Assembly (NCBI GenBank): GCA_963676095.1 | Contig: OY781040.1 | Coordinates: 6,696,001-6,760,000 of the forward strand | Source of the DNA: G963676095 sp963676095 | GTDB taxonomy: Bacteria > Bacteroidota > Bacteroidia > Bacteroidales > Prolixibacteraceae | Reading direction: 5' to 3' | DNA: 64,000 nucleotides | In this document: in pieces, positions 61,622 through 64,000 of the stretch | How positions within the stretch are numbered: the stretch's first letter is position 1 | Layout: each line of letters opens with the position of its first letter | Translations under genes and position numbers: made by a program | Notes under the pieces: model-generated | The model's database searches: none | Seen by the model: the letters and a program-made list of their open reading frames with translations, nothing else | Told to the model about the DNA's origin: nothing

Positions 61622-64000
61622 CTAAAAATTGACAGATATACCAAACATGACTTTCCCTGCTACCGGGTAAATTCCCCTGTCGACGCCCTGTCTGTCATCC
61701 GTATCACTTCCCGCTTCCGGATCAAGCCCTTTATAGTTGGTAAAAGTAAAATAGTCATCCAGCGACACATATATTCTGGCCCTGTCGAAACCGTAATTCT
61801 TCGAGATTTTTTGAGGAACAGTATATCCAAGCTGTATCTGTTTAATCCGCAGGTAAGAGCCGTCAGAGATCATCAGATCGCTGCGATAAACATAATCGCT
61901 GGTATTATTGGCTCTGGGACGTTTTGCATTGGTATGCGTTTCCGTCCAACGGTCCTTGTACATAAACTCTGGTTTATTCGAGAAGGGTCGATCGGAACGG
62001 AACCAGCCCATAAATACGTCATTTCCATGAACGCCCTGAAGGAATAAGTTCAGATCGAATCCTCTATATTGAAAATTAAAAGTCGCCCCATATAAAAGAT
62101 CCGGATGGGGATCTCCAATGTAAGTTTCATCTGCGGCCGTAATATCACCGCTTTTATCTGTATCTACAATGATGGGGTCTCCTGTTTCCGGATCGATTCC
62201 ATTGGTCTTATATCCTTTAAAATACCAGATCGGATATCCCTCTTCAAACCAGGTGAGATTATAACCCCGGAGGTTATCACCCGCAACGGGGGCGTCAACA
62301 GCCAGCCTGGATACATTATTATCCTGGGTCGACAGGTTGACATTCATGCTGTATTTTAGTTCGTGGTCGTCATTCCGGTACCCCAGTTCGAAATCGAAAC
62401 CTTTATTGGTCACGTCTCCCCCGTTTACATATGGATATTCGTTCCCAACAGAAAGGGGACCTGTTCCCTGAACGATCAGGTCCTTGGTTTTTTTATGGTA
62501 ATAATCGACCGAGAATGAAAGTTTATCATTAAAAAAACGGGTATCCAAACCGATATCAAGCTGCTGGGTACGCTCCCATTTCAGATCTTTATTGATTAAC
62601 TTATCTATTTCTGCCCCCGACTGGTAATTATCTGTCGCATCAGGATAACGAATGCCGGAGAAAACCCAGAATTCCTGGTCTTCGTTTCCCGGCAGATTGG
62701 CCTTGCTTCCGTTCTCTCCCCAGCTACCGCGCAACTTCAGGTAACTAATTCCATTAATATGAAAGAACTTTTCTTCGGAAGTAACCCACCCCAACGATAC
62801 GGCAGGGAAAACGGCCGCTCTTTTATTTTTCGGGAACACGCTTGCTGCATCCCGTCTTAGCGACATTTCAAATAAATATTTATTTAGATAGTCATAGGAA
62901 ACCCTTCCGAAAACAGACGTCATCGTCTGATCGACAAAACCGCCTCCAACTTCGTCATAATCCCTGGAAGTGGTATATCCCTGATAGGCATATTGATCTC
63001 CTTCTGCAATCAGCGGCCCTGAATGCAGGGAATAATCCGGAGCCTGGTATTCCTGGGCGGAATATCCGCCCAACACGGTTAAATGGTGGTTCCCGAATGA
63101 CCTGGAATAAGAGGCAAAATTTTCCCACAACCAGGTATAATACTTGTAGATATCATCGTCAACGGTAGTCATGGTATTCTGATTCTCGGAGGAAAAATAA
63201 TATTCAGGGGTCCACGAATGCTGAGTCCGGTAAGCCAGGTCCAGCCCGATTCTGGAGGTAACAGAGAGCCCTTTCAACGGAGTTATTGTAGCATAGGCGC
63301 TCCCCAGTATTTTATCTTCCACAATACTGTTGTGGTATGTTTGAAGCAATGCCAGGGGGTTTGCCGTTTCTCCTGTCACATATTTGGGAAGTCCGTAATA
63401 ATTGCCGTTTTTATCTTTCAGTATTGTATATCCTTCATCCAGCAGGGCCTGTACATTATCAGGTGTCCCCTTGTAGGTTACCGGCGTCAGCGGATCAATA
63501 AGCAAGGTATTATTTACCACGCTCCGGTATTCATCATCCTCGCCTATATATTTCTTTTTTGAATGCATAAAACTGATATTGCTACCCACCTCCAGCCATT
63601 CCTTTACATTACTCCTGACGTTTGTCCTGGCTGTAATACGTTTATACTTGGCCTTATCACCGCCAACAATCCCGTCCTGATCAAAGTAAGAACCGGAAAT
63701 CATATATGTCGATTTTTCTGTTCCGCTGGAATAGCTCAGGTAATGCTTTTGCATAGGAGAAGTTTCAAAAACCTGATCCATCCAGTCGGTATCGGTACCA
63801 TCCAGCGTAACGGTACCAGCTCCTGATTCCTCCATCCATTGTTTATATTCCGCCGCATTCATCAGGTCCATGTTACTTCTCGAACTCTGCAGGCCATATT
63901 GAAAATCATAATTAATTTTGGCTTCCTGCCCTTTTCCCGATTTGGTGGTGATGATAATAACTCCGTTTGCACCTTCGGTTCCGTAAATAGCCGCAGAAGC
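61622..64000 (-). CDS. SusC/RagA family TonB-dependent outer-membrane transporter (5' end cut by window)
   Basis: The frame is open to the window edge, so the first part of the gene (signal, carboxypeptidase-like domain and most of the plug) is missing. The visible start, AAIYGTEGANGVIIITTKSG, is the plug-domain hallmark of SusC. The rest is a beta-barrel with many aromatic strands, and the end GKVMFGISVNF is a typical C-terminal strand. About 793 residues are visible. The pair SusC-SusD imports a glycan, peptide or other nutrient; no enzyme genes that would name it are inside the window. Confidence 0.93.
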   Translation of the reverse strand, partial: ASAAIYGTEGANGVIIITTKSGKGQEAKINYDFQYGLQSSRSNMDLMNAAEYKQWMEESGAGTVTLDGTDTDWMDQVFETSPMQKHYLSYSSGTEKSTYMISGSYFDQDGIVGGDKAKYKRITARTNVRSNVKEWLEVGSNISFMHSKKKYIGEDDEYRSVVNNTLLIDPLTPVTYKGTPDNVQALLDEGYTILKDKNGNYYGLPKYVTGETANPLALLQTYHNSIVEDKILGSAYATITPLKGLSVTSRIGLDLAYRTQHSWTPEYYFSSENQNTMTTVDDDIYKYYTWLWENFASYSRSFGNHHLTVLGGYSAQEYQAPDYSLHSGPLIAEGDQYAYQGYTTSRDYDEVGGGFVDQTMTSVFGRVSYDYLNKYLFEMSLRRDAASVFPKNKRAAVFPAVSLGWVTSEEKFFHINGISYLKLRGSWGENGSKANLPGNEDQEFWVFSGIRYPDATDNYQSGAEIDKLINKDLKWERTQQLDIGLDTRFFNDKLSFSVDYYHKKTKDLIVQGTGPLSVGNEYPYVNGGDVTNKGFDFELGYRNDDHELKYSMNVNLSTQDNNVSRLAVDAPVAGDNLRGYNLTWFEEGYPIWYFKGYKTNGIDPETGDPIIVDTDKSGDITAADETYIGDPHPDLLYGATFNFQYRGFDLNLFLQGVHGNDVFMGWFRSDRPFSNKPEFMYKDRWTETHTNAKRPRANNTSDYVYRSDLMISDGSYLRIKQIQLGYTVPQKISKNYGFDRARIYVSLDDYFTFTNYKGLDPEAGSDTDDRQGVDRGIYPVAGKVMFGISVNF

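Noticed and set aside
1..64000. tRNA or rRNA genes
   Set aside because: All intergenic gaps were read for tRNA-like arms and CCA ends and for rRNA core motifs; none was found by eye.

Overview
This 64-kb window looks like chromosomal DNA of a Gram-negative Bacteroidota bacterium, probably of the Bacteroidales/Marinilabiliales type. The evidence is a SusC/SusD pair at the right edge, a fused alpha/beta 2-oxoacid dehydrogenase E1, promoters of the TTTG / TAnnTTTG type instead of a proteobacterial consensus, lipoproteins with loose lipoboxes, and mostly poor Shine-Dalgarno sites. No tRNA, rRNA, CRISPR array or intact insertion sequence was seen.

Layout. 1-19.4 kb is mainly housekeeping: 2-oxoacid dehydrogenase E1, flavodoxin, methylglyoxal synthase, a small unknown protein, a TPR protein, gyrA, clpC, a MscS channel, a SpoIIE-type phosphatase with an extracytoplasmic sensor, fabG, a sirtuin, two GT4 glycosyltransferases and mnmE. 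20.1-41.2 kb is one co-directional block of about 21 kb. It opens with an M23/LytM lipoprotein and continues with eight full-length FtsX/MacB-type permeases (called P1-P8 here), a serine beta-lactamase-fold hydrolase between P2 and P3, and an orphan C-terminal fragment of a ninth permease. No ABC ATPase gene accompanies them. The permeases differ strongly over most of their length but share an almost constant C-terminal segment, down to matching codons, which points to repeated recombination or gene conversion at their 3' ends. This array is the most unusual part of the window.

41.4-51.4 kb reads leftward and holds two cobalamin riboswitches. One lies upstream of metE and may also cover a downstream AspT/YidE-type transporter, an outer-membrane porin and two small genes. 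The other lies upstream of nrdB-nrdA, a class I ribonucleotide reductase. Both genes encode B12-independent versions of reactions that also have B12-dependent enzymes, so the logic is to switch them off when B12 is plentiful. NrdB has Phe in place of the radical Tyr while keeping all six metal ligands, with Glu as the first one. That is the signature of a class Ic (Mn/Fe) enzyme.

51.6-58.2 kb carries a zinc/cadmium-type CDF exporter, uppP, an unknown acidic protein, a hexose-6-phosphate mutarotase, seven 41-bp tandem repeats, transaldolase and a split ThrE-type amino acid exporter. 58.6-64 kb holds a DUF4493-like/lamin-tail lipoprotein and, convergent to it, a SusD and a SusC gene. The SusC gene is cut off by the window edge, so its substrate cannot be judged.
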